Positions 46,690 to 55,652 of a stretch of DNA of 64,000 nucleotides are shown here, one piece after another. A program made the position numbers and the translations under genes. The stretch spans positions 1-64,000 of the forward strand of contig NZ_DAOKZA010000017.1 of NCBI RefSeq assembly GCF_035325925.1, read 5' to 3'. The first letter of the stretch is position 1. Each line of letters opens with the position of its first letter. The stretch comes from Calidifontimicrobium sp035325925. Lineage in GTDB: Bacteria; Pseudomonadota; Gammaproteobacteria; Burkholderiales; Burkholderiaceae_C. Below the pieces are notes generated by a model. That model did not search any database, was not told the origin of the DNA, and saw only the letters and a list, made by a program, of their open reading frames with translations.

Positions 46690-48102
46690 TCAGACGGTGC
46701 GCGCGGCACGCCACCCGGCGACCGCGCGCCAGAACTTCGGGTCCTGGCTGGTGGCGAAGTTCACGCGCATCAGCGAGCTCGCCCGCGGGGCCGCGTGGAA
46801 CAGCGTGCCCGGCGCGGTCAGCCAGCCGTGGTCGAGCATCGCCTGCGCCATCGCCTGCGTGTCGGCGCCGACGTCGACCCAGCCGAACAGCCCCTGGGGC
46901 GGCGCGGCGAAGCGGCAACCTGCGGCCTGCGCCAGCGCGACCGTGCGCGAGCGCGCCGCGTCGAGCTGCACGACCACGCGTTCGGCGTGGCGGCGCAGCC
47001 AGCCGCGCTCCAGGCACAGCGCCACCGCGCGCTCGGGCAGCGTCGGCGTGGCCAGCGTGGTCAGCAGCTTCAGGTCGATCACGCGTTCGACCAGTGCCGC
47101 AGGTAGCGCGGCGAAGCCGACGCGCCAGTTCGGCGCGAGGATCTTCGAGAAGCCCGAGATGTGCACGGTGCGCTGCAGGTCGTCGAGGGCGGCCAGCCGC
47201 GGTGCGTGTGGCGGCGCGAGCCAGGCGTAGGTGTCGTCCTCGACCACCACCAGGTCGTGCGCCTCGGCGAGCTTGAGCAGCTGGTGCGCGACCGCCAGCG
47301 ACAACGACCCGCCGGTCGGGTTGTGCAGCACCGACACCGTCACGTACAGCCGCGGGCGGTGGTCGGCGATCAGCCGGCGCATCACGTCCAGGTCGGGGCC
47401 CTGCGGCGTGCGCGGCACCGGCAGCAGCCGCATGCCCAGCTGCGTCAGGCGTGCGAACTCGACCGCCCAGCCGGGTTCGTCGACGAGCACCGCGTCGCCC
47501 GGCTGGAGCAGCGCGCGCGACACCAGGTCGAGCGCCTGCGTCGCGCCGGCGGCGGTGACGATCTGCCCGGGATCGGCGCGCACGCCGAGGTCGGCCAGCC
47601 GCGCCGCCAGCGCCCGGCGCAACCGCTCGTCGCCGGCGGGCTCGCCGTACTCGCGCGCCAGCGTGTCGTCGGCCGCCGCGCGGCGCAGCGCCGTGTGCAG
47701 CAGCGGCGCGTCGAGCCAGTCCGCAGGCAGCGTGCCCATGCCCGGATCGCTGCGGCCATGGCCGCGCTGGAACATGCTGCGGATGAGCGCGGTCGCGTCC
47801 ACCGGCGACGGCCGCGGTGCCGGGCCCGACGGGGCACGCGCCGTGGTGTCGCGGCGTTCGCGCACGAAGAACCCGCGCTGGCGCCGCGCCTCGACCAACC
47901 CCTGCGCGAGCAGCCGGTCGTAGGCGGCGACCACCGTTGTCGGGCTGACGCGGTGGCGCCGGGCACCTTCGCGCACCGAGGGCAGCCGCGCGCCCGGCGG
48001 CAGCAGCCGCGCGCGGATGCGCTCGGCGTAGCGCTGCGCGAGCTGCTCGGCGAGCGTGGCGTCGCCGTCGCGCAGCAGCGGGGTCGGGTTCGGTTCGTGC
48101 AT
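46690..48102 (-). CDS. MocR-type regulator (GntR helix-turn-helix fused to aminotransferase)
   Basis: The 470-residue protein has an N-terminal GntR winged helix (LAEQLAQRYAERIRARLLPPGARLPSVREGARRHRVSPTTVVAAYDRLLAQGLVEAR) joined to a fold-type I aminotransferase-like domain. That domain contains VTAAGATQALDLVSRALL, HNPTGG, VVEDDTYAWL and the PLP lysine in HISGFSKILAPNWRVGF. MocR proteins sense a PLP adduct or amino compound and usually control a divergent gene, here the exporter at 48216. The start at 48102 removes a basic upstream extension. Confidence 0.88.
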   Translation of the reverse strand: MHEPNPTPLLRDGDATLAEQLAQRYAERIRARLLPPGARLPSVREGARRHRVSPTTVVAAYDRLLAQGLVEARRQRGFFVRERRDTTARAPSGPAPRPSPVDATALIRSMFQRGHGRSDPGMGTLPADWLDAPLLHTALRRAAADDTLAREYGEPAGDERLRRALAARLADLGVRADPGQIVTAAGATQALDLVSRALLQPGDAVLVDEPGWAVEFARLTQLGMRLLPVPRTPQGPDLDVMRRLIADHRPRLYVTVSVLHNPTGGSLSLAVAHQLLKLAEAHDLVVVEDDTYAWLAPPHAPRLAALDDLQRTVHISGFSKILAPNWRVGFAALPAALVERVIDLKLLTTLATPTLPERAVALCLERGWLRRHAERVVVQLDAARSRTVALAQAAGCRFAAPPQGLFGWVDVGADTQAMAQAMLDHGWLTAPGTLFHAAPRASSLMRVNFATSQDPKFWRAVAGWRAARTV

Positions 48103-48128
48103 CGTTCGCCGGGGCGGGCACCGTCGCT

Positions 48129-48193
48129 TGTACTGCCGGGAAGATCGGCACAGAACAGCGATGCGTGCCACGAAGTGTACTGCCCGTGTACTG
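48129..48193. promoter_or_regulatory. Three TGTACTG direct repeats, candidate MocR operator
   Basis: TGTACTG occurs at 48129, 48176 and 48187 in the 113-base gap between the divergent MocR and exporter genes. The last two are 11 bases apart, one helical turn, in direct orientation. This is the arrangement bound by MocR dimers. Confidence 0.5.
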
Positions 48194-48215
48194 ACACCGA
48201 ACCTAGACTGCCGCA

Positions 48216-49139
48216 ATGACGAACCGTCGCACCCCCCGTCGCGCCATGCCTGCGACCGGCCTGCCGCGCGGTTTCGCGCCGGGCCTGCTGGGCGTGACGA
48301 TCTTCGCGTTGACGCTGCCGATGACCCGGCTCGCGGTGGGCGACGCCGGCGCGCCCCAGCTGCCCCCGGCGTTCGTCACGGTCGGGCGCGCGGCGCTGGC
48401 GGGGCTGCTGAGCCTCGGCTACCTGCTCGCCGTCGGGGCGCGGCCGCCGACGCGCGCGCAGCTGCTGCCGCTGACGCTGTGTGCGCTGGGCACGGTGGCC
48501 GGGTTTCCGCTCGGGCTGGCGCTGGCGCTGCGCGAGGTCGACGCGGTGCACGCCGCGGTGGTCACCGGCGTGCTGCCGCTGGCCACCGCGGCCACCGGCG
48601 CGGTCGCGCTGCGCCAGCGCCCGCCGGCGGCGTTCTGGGCCTGTGCACTGCTCGGCGCGGCACTGGTGGTCGGATTCGCCGTCGTGCTCGGCGGTGGCGC
48701 GCCGGTCGCCGCCGACGGCTGGCTGCTGTTCGCCGTGCTCAGCGCCGCGGTGGGTTACGTCGCCGGCGCGCGCGTGGCGGCGCAGCGCCCGGCCGCCGAG
48801 GTGATCTGCTGGGTGCTGGTCGGATCGCTGCCGCTGAGCGCGCCGCTGACGCTGGCGCTGTGGCCGGCGCAGCCGGCCAGCGTCGCCGCCTGGCTCGGAT
48901 TCGGCTACGTCGGCCTGTTCTCGATGTGGCTCGGCTTCTTCGCCTGGTACCGCGCGCTGGCCGTCGGCGGCGTCGTCGGCGTCAGCCAGGTGCAGCTGCT
49001 GCAGCCGTTCATCGCGCTGCTCGGTGCCTGGTGGCTGCTCGGCGAGGCGCTGCAACCGGCGACGCTGGGTTTCGCGCTGGCGGTCGCCGGCGTGGTGTGG
49101 GTCGGGCGGCACCTGCCGGTGCGCGCGGCATCGCGCTGA
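48216..49139 (+). CDS. DMT (EamA) family transporter
   Basis: The 307-residue membrane protein has ten predicted helices in two EamA repeats (GFAPGLLGVTIFALTLPMTRLAVG in the first, GYVGLFSMWLGFFAWYRALAVGGVVGVSQVQLLQPFIALLGAWWLLGE in the second). Relatives next to MocR genes export amino acids or related compounds. It is divergent from the MocR gene and followed 34 bases later by an aminotransferase, forming a likely sense-and-export unit. Confidence 0.85.
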   Translation: MTNRRTPRRAMPATGLPRGFAPGLLGVTIFALTLPMTRLAVGDAGAPQLPPAFVTVGRAALAGLLSLGYLLAVGARPPTRAQLLPLTLCALGTVAGFPLGLALALREVDAVHAAVVTGVLPLATAATGAVALRQRPPAAFWACALLGAALVVGFAVVLGGGAPVAADGWLLFAVLSAAVGYVAGARVAAQRPAAEVICWVLVGSLPLSAPLTLALWPAQPASVAAWLGFGYVGLFSMWLGFFAWYRALAVGGVVGVSQVQLLQPFIALLGAWWLLGEALQPATLGFALAVAGVVWVGRHLPVRAASR

Positions 49140-49173
49140 GCGTGGTTCCCGACACGACGAGGAGTGACCTGAC

Positions 49174-50400
49174 ATGGACTGGACCCTGGCACGACGCGCA
49201 AAGCGGCTGAACCCCTCGGTGATCCGCGAGATCCTCAAGCTCACCGAACGACCGGGCATCGTCTCGCTGGCCGGCGGTCTGCCGGCGGCCGAGGGCTTTC
49301 CGGTCGAGGCGCTGCGCGAGGCCACCGCGCGCGTGCTCGCCGGCCAGCCGCGCGAGGCGCTGCAATACGCGGCCAGCGAAGGCCACGGCCCGCTGCGCGA
49401 GCAGGTGGCCGCCGACCTCGCGGCGCGCGGACTGCGCATCGCGGCGTCGCAGGTGCTGATCACCACCGGGTCGCAGCAGGGGCTGGACCTGGTGGGCAAG
49501 GTGCTGCTCGACCCGGGCAGCGAGGTGGCCGTCGAGCAACCGACCTACCTCGGCGCGCTGCAGGCCTTCGCGTCGTCCGAGCCGCGTGTCGTCGCGCTGG
49601 CCGGCGACGACGACGGGCCGCGCCCGGACGCGATCGCGGCGGCGCGCGGCGCGCGTTTCGCGTACCTGCTGCCGAACTTCCAGAACCCCAGTGGCCGCTG
49701 CCTCGGCGCGGCGCGCCGCGACGCCATCGTCGACGCCGCGCTCGCCGCCGGCGTGCCGATCGTCGAGGACGACCCCTACGCCGACCTCTGGCTCGACGCG
49801 CCGCCGCCGGCGCCGCTGGCCGCGCGCGCCGGCGACGCCGCGATCTACCTCGGCTCGTTCTCGAAGGTGCTCGCGCCGGGCCTGCGCGTGGGCTACCTCG
49901 TCGCGCCGAAGTCGCTGTACCCGAAGCTGCTGCAGGCCAAGCAGGCGGCCGACCTGCACACGCCGGGCTTCAACCAGCGCATCGTGCACGAGGTGCTCGC
50001 CAGCGGCATGCTGCCGGCGCACCTCGACGCGCTGCGCACGCGTTACCGCATCCATCGCGACGCGATGCAGGCCGCGCTCGAGCGCCACCTCGGTGTCTTC
50101 GGCACCGCCTGCCGGTGGCAGCGCCCGGCCGGTGGCATGTTCTTCTGGGTCGAGCTGCCTGAGGGCATCGACGCCGCCGCGCTGCTGCCGCGCGCGGTCG
50201 ACGCCGGCGTGGCCTACGTGCCCGGTGCCGCGTTCTACGCCGCCGCGCCGCGCGCGAACACGCTGCGGCTGAGCTTCGCCACGGTCGCGCCGTCGCGCAT
50301 CGACGCCGGCATCGAAGCACTCGCGCGGGTGCTGCGCGAGGCCTGGGCACCGGCGCAGCTGCCGCTGCGGCGCGGCGCTGTTGCTTCGGCGCTTCATTAG
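49174..50400 (+). CDS. PLP-dependent aminotransferase, 2-aminoadipate (LysN)-like
   Basis: The 408-residue class I/II aminotransferase begins RRAKRLNPSVIREILKLTERPGIVSLAGGLPAAEGFP. It has LQYAASEGHGPLREQVA, LITTGSQQGLDLVGKVL, PNFQNPSGRCL, VEDDPYADLWLD and the PLP lysine in YLGSFSKVLAPGLRVGY. These fit the LysN/2-aminoadipate aminotransferase group with broad specificity. GAGGAG lies upstream of the ATG. Likely co-transcribed with the exporter. Confidence 0.85.
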   Translation: MDWTLARRAKRLNPSVIREILKLTERPGIVSLAGGLPAAEGFPVEALREATARVLAGQPREALQYAASEGHGPLREQVAADLAARGLRIAASQVLITTGSQQGLDLVGKVLLDPGSEVAVEQPTYLGALQAFASSEPRVVALAGDDDGPRPDAIAAARGARFAYLLPNFQNPSGRCLGAARRDAIVDAALAAGVPIVEDDPYADLWLDAPPPAPLAARAGDAAIYLGSFSKVLAPGLRVGYLVAPKSLYPKLLQAKQAADLHTPGFNQRIVHEVLASGMLPAHLDALRTRYRIHRDAMQAALERHLGVFGTACRWQRPAGGMFFWVELPEGIDAAALLPRAVDAGVAYVPGAAFYAAAPRANTLRLSFATVAPSRIDAGIEALARVLREAWAPAQLPLRRGAVASALH

Positions 50401-50508
50401 GGGTCTCACTCTGCGCTCGCTGCGGGTGCATCCGGGGGTGGTGGCGCTACATTGAGATCGGCCGCGAAGGCGGCCGCATTCCACCCACACACGCAACGAA
50501 AGACACGT

Positions 50509-51096
50509 ATGGCGACGACCAAGGCAAAGAAGTCCGAACTGGCCCAGGCGGCCGACAGCCTCGCGCAGGCGGCGCACCACGTGGGTGAAGCCGTCAGCCA
50601 GAAGCTCGACGAGGTCGGCAGCGCGGCGTCGGCCGAGCTCGGCAAGGCCAAGCAGACCGCGCTGAAGAAGCGCGACCAGGCCAAGCGCAAGCTAGACGCC
50701 GTGCTGAAGAAGGCCGAGACCAAGCTGAAGAAGGCGAGCACCGAGGCGAAGAAGTCGGTGCGCAGCGCGGTGCGCAAGGCCGAACAGAAGCTCGAGTCGA
50801 CGAAGAAGACCGCGCAGAAGAAGCTCGCCAGCCTGCAGAGCACCGCCGAGCGCAAGGGCAAGGCCGCGGCCAAGGCGGTGGAGAAGGAAGCGCAGGTGCT
50901 GAAGAAGGCGGCGACGAAGAAGGTCGGCGCGGCGAAGAAGGCGGTCACCCAGCAGGTGGCGAGCGCGAAGAAGGCCGTGGCGAAGCAGGCCGCGCCGGTG
51001 AAGAAGGCCGCTGCGAAGAAGGCCGCCGCGGTGAAGAAGACTGCTGCGAAGAAGGCGCCGGCGAAGAAGGCCGCGGCCAAGAAGGCCGCGGCGTGA
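50509..51096 (+). CDS. Histone H1-like Lys/Ala-rich DNA-binding protein
   Basis: The 195-residue protein has an Ala/Gln helical N-terminus and then long tracts of AKK, VKKAAAKK and related repeats, with almost no aromatic residues. It resembles eukaryotic H1 tails and bacterial H1-like proteins such as Bordetella BpH1. It should bind DNA non-specifically and compact the nucleoid. Repeat number is likely to vary between strains because the repeats are near-identical in DNA. Confidence 0.85.
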   Translation: MATTKAKKSELAQAADSLAQAAHHVGEAVSQKLDEVGSAASAELGKAKQTALKKRDQAKRKLDAVLKKAETKLKKASTEAKKSVRSAVRKAEQKLESTKKTAQKKLASLQSTAERKGKAAAKAVEKEAQVLKKAATKKVGAAKKAVTQQVASAKKAVAKQAAPVKKAAAKKAAAVKKTAAKKAPAKKAAAKKAAA

Positions 51097-51168
51097 GGAC
51101 GGCGGGGTGACGGCGGTGGCCGGTTCGCCGCGCGTGCGCGCCGGCCGGTCGGCCGCGCGCGGGCGCCG

Positions 51169-52008
51169 GTGAGCCGTCACCGCTTCACGCAGGTCGACGT
51201 CTTCGCCGACGTCGCGCTGGCCGGCAACGCGCTGGCGGTGGTGCACGACGCGCAGCCGCTCGACGACGCGCGCATGGCCGCCTTCGCGCGCTGGACCCAG
51301 CTGTCCGAGACGACCTATCTGCTGCCGCCCGACGACGTGCGCGCCGACTACCGCGTGCGCATCTTCACGCCGTCGGCCGAACTGCCGTTCGCCGGCCACC
51401 CGACGCTGGGCAGCTGTGCCGCGTGGCTGGCTGCTGGCGGCGTGCCGCGCGGCGGCGGCGAGATCGTGCAGCAGTGCGGCGTCGGCCTCGTGCGCGTGCG
51501 CCGCGACGGTGCCGGGCTGGCTTTCGCGGCACCGCCGCTGCGCGCCGCCGGGCCGCTCGACGAGGCGCTGCTGGCGCGCATCGCCGGCTGGCTGGGCGTG
51601 CCGCGCGCCGACCTGGTGGCGCACCAGCGCGTCGACAACGGCCCCGGCTGGGTCGCGGTGATGCTGCCGTCGGCCGCCGCGGTGCGCGCGCTGCGCCCGG
51701 ACTTCGGCGGCCAGCGCGATGTGTTCCTCGGCGTGGTCGGCGCCGAGCCCGCCGGGCACTCGACCGCGTTCGAGGTGCGAGCGTTCTTCCCGTCGGCCGG
51801 CGGCATGGCCGAGGACCCGGTCACCGGCAGCCTGCAGGCTGGCCTCGCGCAGTGGCTGATCGGCGCCGGCATCGCGCCGGCGCGCTACGTCGCGGCGCAG
51901 GGCGCAGCGCTGCGGCGCGCCGGGCGCGTGTCCGTGGCGCGCGAGGACGGCGAGGTGTGGGTCGGCGGCCACGTCAGCGCCTGCATCGAAGGCGTGGTGA
52001 CGCTGTGA
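51169..52008 (+). CDS. PhzF family isomerase/epimerase
   Basis: The 279-residue protein has the two-lobed PhzF fold: FTQVDVFADVALAGNALAVV, the catalytic glutamate Glu47 in QLSETTYLLPP, RIFTPSAELPFAGHPTLGSC, and GGMAEDPVTGSLQAGLAQWL. PhzF-like proteins catalyse proton-transfer isomerisations; most are of unknown substrate and no phenazine cluster is present. GTG start. It overlaps the next gene by GTGA. Confidence 0.88.
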   Translation: MSRHRFTQVDVFADVALAGNALAVVHDAQPLDDARMAAFARWTQLSETTYLLPPDDVRADYRVRIFTPSAELPFAGHPTLGSCAAWLAAGGVPRGGGEIVQQCGVGLVRVRRDGAGLAFAAPPLRAAGPLDEALLARIAGWLGVPRADLVAHQRVDNGPGWVAVMLPSAAAVRALRPDFGGQRDVFLGVVGAEPAGHSTAFEVRAFFPSAGGMAEDPVTGSLQAGLAQWLIGAGIAPARYVAAQGAALRRAGRVSVAREDGEVWVGGHVSACIEGVVTL

Positions 52009-52682
52009 GCGCCGCCGCGCGACCGCCGGCACTCGATCACCTGGTGGTCGCGGCGCACTCGCTGGCGCAGGGGGCCGCTTGGTGCGAGTCGACGTTCGGC
52101 GTCGCGCCCGAGGCGGGCGGGCGCCACCCGCTGATGGGCACGCACAACCGGCTGCTGGCGATCGGCGGCGACGCCTTCCCCGGCTGCTACCTGGAGCTGA
52201 TCGCGATCGATCCCGACGCGAGCGCGCCGCCGCACCCGCGCTGGTTCGGCCTCGATGCGCCGGCGCTGCAGGCGTCGCTGCAACGCCACGGGCCGCGGCT
52301 GGTGACCTGGGTCGCGCGCTGCGACGACATCGACGCGCGCTGCGCGACGCTCGCGGCGCTCGGCGCCGACCCCGGCAGCGTCGTCGCCGCCGAGCGCGAC
52401 ACGCCCGCGGGCACGCTGCGCTGGCGCATCAGCGTGCGCGGCGACGGCCGGCCGCTCGCCGGAGGCGCGCTGCCGACCTGGATCCAGTGGCGCGGGCCGC
52501 ACCCCTGCGAGCGCCTGCCCGACCGTGGCGTGCGGTTGCGCAGTTTCGCGCTGCACGGCGTCGCCGCCGACGCGTTCGCGGCGATCGCGGTGCCCGGCGT
52601 GGTGCGAGCCGATGCGCCGGCGGCGGCGCTGGCGGCGAACTTCGACACCCCGCGCGGCGTCGTCACGCTGCGCAGCGGGTGA
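52005..52682 (+). CDS. VOC superfamily (glyoxalase-like domain) protein
   Basis: The 225-residue protein begins LDHLVVAAHSLAQGAAWCESTFGVAPEAGGRHPLMGTHNRLLAIG, followed by CYLELIAID, a glyoxalase-like metal-site layout with His13 region and Glu near residue 65. The family includes dioxygenases and lyases; the substrate is unknown. The GTG start overlaps the phzF-like stop, so the two are translationally coupled and may act on the same compound. Confidence 0.8.
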   Translation: MSAAARPPALDHLVVAAHSLAQGAAWCESTFGVAPEAGGRHPLMGTHNRLLAIGGDAFPGCYLELIAIDPDASAPPHPRWFGLDAPALQASLQRHGPRLVTWVARCDDIDARCATLAALGADPGSVVAAERDTPAGTLRWRISVRGDGRPLAGGALPTWIQWRGPHPCERLPDRGVRLRSFALHGVAADAFAAIAVPGVVRADAPAAALAANFDTPRGVVTLRSG

Positions 52683-52769
52683 GGTGAACCACGCCCGTCG
52701 CCCGTGGCGCGATGCGCGGTGGGCATCGGCAGCGCGGCCGGCGGCGCCGTTGCGCGGCTATGCTCGCGC

Positions 52770-53495
52770 ATGACCGACGAACTGTTCCGCGAAGACGCCA
52801 CGCTGCACGCCTGCGACGCCGTCGTCACCGCCGTCGACGCGCGCGGCGTGCAACTCGACCGCACGGTGTTCTACCCGCTCGGCGGCGGGCAGGCCGGCGA
52901 CCGCGGCGTGCTGCGCCTGTGCGACGGGCGCGAACTGGCGATCGCCGACACGCGCAAGGGCGACGCGCCCGGCGCGGTGCTGCACGTTCCTGCACCGGGG
53001 CAGGAGGCGCTGCTCGCCGCGCTGGCGGCGGGCGCACCGGTGCTTGCGCGCATCGACGCCGAGCGGCGGCGGCGCCACATGCGCTTGCACACCGCGACGC
53101 ACCTGCTGTGTGCGCTGGTGCCGCATCCGGTCAACGGCTGCTCGATCACCGCCGACCACGCGCGGCTGGACTTCCACATGACCGAGCCGCTCGACAAGCA
53201 GGCCCTCAACGACGGGCTCGCGCGCCTGGTCGCGCTCGCCCGGCCGGTGCGTCACCGCTGGATCGGCGAGGACGAGCTCGACGCCAACCCGCAGCTGGTG
53301 CGCAGCATGAGCGTGCAGCCGCCGCGCGGCCTCGGGCGCGTGCGGGTGCTCGAGATCGAGGGCGTCGACCTGCAGCCTTGCGGCGGCACGCACGTGGCCG
53401 ACACGGCCGACGTCGGCGACGTCGTGGTCACGAAGGTCGAGAAGAAGTCGGCGACGACGCGGCGCGTCGTGCTCGGCTTCGCCGGCGCCGCCTGA
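52770..53495 (+). CDS. alaX: Alanyl-tRNA editing protein AlaX
   Basis: The 241-residue protein matches the free-standing AlaRS editing domain: DRTVFYPLGGGQAGDRG, the zinc ligands in RLHTATHLL, and CGGTHVADTADVG. It removes Ser or Gly mischarged on tRNA-Ala. The ATG at 52770 is chosen from the conserved start. It lies 87 bases after the VOC gene. Confidence 0.92.
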   Translation: MTDELFREDATLHACDAVVTAVDARGVQLDRTVFYPLGGGQAGDRGVLRLCDGRELAIADTRKGDAPGAVLHVPAPGQEALLAALAAGAPVLARIDAERRRRHMRLHTATHLLCALVPHPVNGCSITADHARLDFHMTEPLDKQALNDGLARLVALARPVRHRWIGEDELDANPQLVRSMSVQPPRGLGRVRVLEIEGVDLQPCGGTHVADTADVGDVVVTKVEKKSATTRRVVLGFAGAA

Positions 53496-53540
53496 CGCCG
53501 CCGCGGGCAGCGCCGTGAGGCGCGCCCGCAGCCGCAGGGC

Positions 53541-53996
53541 TCAGTCCTTGCGGAAGTTGTCGTGGCAGGCCTTGCAGCTCTGCGCCGCGGGGCCGAACGC
53601 CGCCTTGAGCTGATCGAGGTTGTTCGACTTCGCCGCGGCGGCGAGCTTGGCCACCTCCTCCTGCATCTTGCCCGCGGCGGCGTCGAACTTCGCGCGCTCG
53701 GTCCAGATTGCCGGCAGTGCGCGCGTGTCGCCCTTGTCGGTGCCATCGACGAAGCCGGCGAACGGCAGTTTCGACAGCGTCGCGACGATGTCCGCGTTGT
53801 CGGCTGCCATCTTGGCATCGAACGGCACCCGGCCCTGAGCCATCGCACCGATACGGCCGAAGTGCTGCCCCATCGCGAACAGCACGCCCTTGCGGTACTT
53901 GACCGCATCGTCAGGGCGCTGGAACTGCGCCGAGGCGCTCAGGCTGGTGGCGACGGCGGTGGCCGCGACGGCCGTGCTGACAAGCAGACGCTTCAT
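53541..53996 (-). CDS. Cytochrome c' (class II c-type cytochrome)
   Basis: The 151-residue protein has a Sec signal peptide (KRLLVSTAVAATAVATSLSASAQ) and a four-helix bundle ending in the haem-binding Cys141-Lys-Ala-Cys144-His145. A C-terminal CXXCH defines class II cytochromes c. The N-terminal FQRPDDAVKYRKGVLFAMGQHFGRIGAMAQG is typical. Periplasmic; implicated in NO binding or electron transfer. Divergent from a cytochrome b561 gene, a common pairing. AAGGAG precedes the ATG. Confidence 0.93.
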   Translation of the reverse strand: MKRLLVSTAVAATAVATSLSASAQFQRPDDAVKYRKGVLFAMGQHFGRIGAMAQGRVPFDAKMAADNADIVATLSKLPFAGFVDGTDKGDTRALPAIWTERAKFDAAAGKMQEEVAKLAAAAKSNNLDQLKAAFGPAAQSCKACHDNFRKD

Positions 53997-54163
53997 CCGG
54001 GATGCTCCTTCGACGAATGGGTGGGCAGTGCGCGCGCCACCCGCGGGGCTGGCAGCGCCGGCCGCAGTGTAGCCACGCATCGCGCGGCGCGCAGAGGCCG
54101 CGGTGGCCCGTCGCGGCGTGGCAGGTTATCGTTGCGCCCTGGCCCACCATCAACGCCTACTGC

Positions 54164-54850
54164 ATGACCCCTGCCGCCGAACCCGCGACCACCGCCGTGC
54201 GCGTGTGGGACCTGCCGACGCGCCTGTTCCACTGGGTGCTCGCGGCGTCGGTGATCGGCTCGGTGGTCAGCGCGAAGATCGGCGGCAACGCCATGTCGTG
54301 GCACTTCCGCTTCGGCTACGTGGTGCTCACGCTGCTGGCGTTTCGCGTGCTGTGGGGGTTTGCCGGCGGGCACTGGTCGCGCTTCGCGACGTTTGCCTAC
54401 ACGCCGGCGGCGCTCGTGCGCTACCTGCGCGGCGTGCCGCGCCCCGGCGAGCGATTCGACGTCGGCCACAGCCCGCTGGGCGCGCTGTCGGTGTTCGCGA
54501 TGCTCGCGGCGCTGGCGGTGCAGCTGGGCACCGGGCTGATCGCCGACGACGAGATCGCCAACGTCGGCCCGCTGAACCGCCACGTCGCGGTCGCTACCGG
54601 GCTGGCCGCGACCGCGTACCACAAGAGCGTCGGACAGGCGCTGGTGATCGTGCTGGTGGCGCTGCACGTGGTCGCGATCGTCGTGTACCTGCTGCGGCGG
54701 CGCAACCTGATCGCGCCGATGGTCCACGGCGACAAGCGGCTGCCGGCGTCGGTGCCGGCGTCGGCCGACACGCTGGCCACGCGGCTGTTCGCCGCGGTGC
54801 TGCTGGCCGGCTGCGCGGCGGTCGTCGACTGGCTGGTCTCGCAGGGCTGA
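54164..54850 (+). CDS. Cytochrome b561 family di-haem membrane protein
   Basis: The 228-residue protein has four main helices with haem-ligand histidines in RLFHWVLAASVIGSVVS, WHFRFGYVVLTLLAFRVLWGF and YHKSVGQALVIVLVALHVVAIVVYLL. The VWDLPTRLFHW start is typical of b561 proteins encoded beside c-type cytochromes. It may accept electrons from quinol and pass them to the divergently encoded cytochrome c'. Confidence 0.88.
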   Translation: MTPAAEPATTAVRVWDLPTRLFHWVLAASVIGSVVSAKIGGNAMSWHFRFGYVVLTLLAFRVLWGFAGGHWSRFATFAYTPAALVRYLRGVPRPGERFDVGHSPLGALSVFAMLAALAVQLGTGLIADDEIANVGPLNRHVAVATGLAATAYHKSVGQALVIVLVALHVVAIVVYLLRRRNLIAPMVHGDKRLPASVPASADTLATRLFAAVLLAGCAAVVDWLVSQG

Positions 54851-54863
54851 AGTGAACCTCGCC

Positions 54864-54943
54864 CTACGCGCTTCGCGCCCCCCCTCCCGGGGAGGGGGCG
54901 CCGCCAGCGGACCGGCAAGGCCGGATCCGCGGCGATCGCTCGA
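54864..54943 (+). repeat. Dispersed intergenic hairpin repeat, copy D
   Basis: Contains GCGCTTCGCGC, a C-run/G-run stem around TCCCGGGGA, GCGCCGCCAGCGGACCGGC and GGCCGGATCCGCGGCGATCG. Follows the cytochrome b561 stop by 13 bases, same orientation as transcription. Confidence 0.75.
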
Positions 54944-54996
54944 TGGCGTCGGGTTCGTGCGTCGCGGGTCGCGCGAAGCGCGGTGGGGCAACTGAC

Positions 54997-55563
54997 ATGA
55001 GCCTGCCTGCCGGCGCGCACGGTTCGGTGCCGACCCCTGCGATGCCAGGGACCACCGACGACGACTCCGCGGCGCGCGTGCCGCGCATCGAACTGCTGCA
55101 CGCCGACGGCGACGAGCACCTCGCGCTGGCGCGGGCGATCTTCCGCGAGTACGCCGAGCAGCTCGATGTCGACCTGTGCTTCCAGGGCTTCGACGACGAA
55201 CTCGCCGCGTTGCCCGGCGAGTACGCGCCGCCGGCGGGTGCGCTGCTGCTGGCCTTCGTCGACGGTGAGCTCGCCGGCTGCGGCGCGCTGCGCGCGCTGT
55301 TCGACGTCGACTACGCCAACGCCTGCGAGATGAAGCGCCTGTACGTGCGCCGCGCGTTCCGCGGCTTCGGCATCGGGCGGCTGCTGGCACAGGCGCTGAT
55401 GGACCACGCCACCGGTGCCGGCTACTCGGTGATGCTGCTCGACACGCTCGACGACATGGAGGCCGCGCGCGGCCTGTACGCGTCGCTGGGCTTCGAGGAG
55501 GTGCCGCCCTATTACTACAACCCGCTGCCGGGCGCACACTACCTGAAGGCCGAGCTCGACTGA
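54997..55563 (+). CDS. GNAT family N-acetyltransferase
   Basis: The 188-residue protein has a GNAT core with MKRLYVRRAFRGFGIGRLLAQALMDHA as the acetyl-CoA pyrophosphate loop and LYASLGFEEVPPYYYNPLPGAHYLKAEL at the end. The first 45 residues are a non-conserved Pro/Ala-rich extension, so the true start could be internal. The acceptor is unknown. Confidence 0.85.
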   Translation: MSLPAGAHGSVPTPAMPGTTDDDSAARVPRIELLHADGDEHLALARAIFREYAEQLDVDLCFQGFDDELAALPGEYAPPAGALLLAFVDGELAGCGALRALFDVDYANACEMKRLYVRRAFRGFGIGRLLAQALMDHATGAGYSVMLLDTLDDMEAARGLYASLGFEEVPPYYYNPLPGAHYLKAELD

Positions 55564-55652
55564 AGGCCTGCGCGGCCGGGCGTCGCCCTGCCCGTCCCGC
55601 AGCGGGCCGCAAGACTCGGGGCGGCCCGGCGTTTCGTCGAGAGGAGCACGCC

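Noticed and set aside
50509..51096. AKK-repeat protein as a spurious frame in a tandem repeat
   Set aside because: A non-repetitive helical N-terminus, sensible composition for an H1-like protein and known relatives in Burkholderiales argue that it is a real gene.
51169..52008. Phenazine biosynthesis locus
   Set aside because: Only a PhzF-like gene is present; none of the other phz genes are nearby, and PhzF homologues are widespread outside phenazine pathways.
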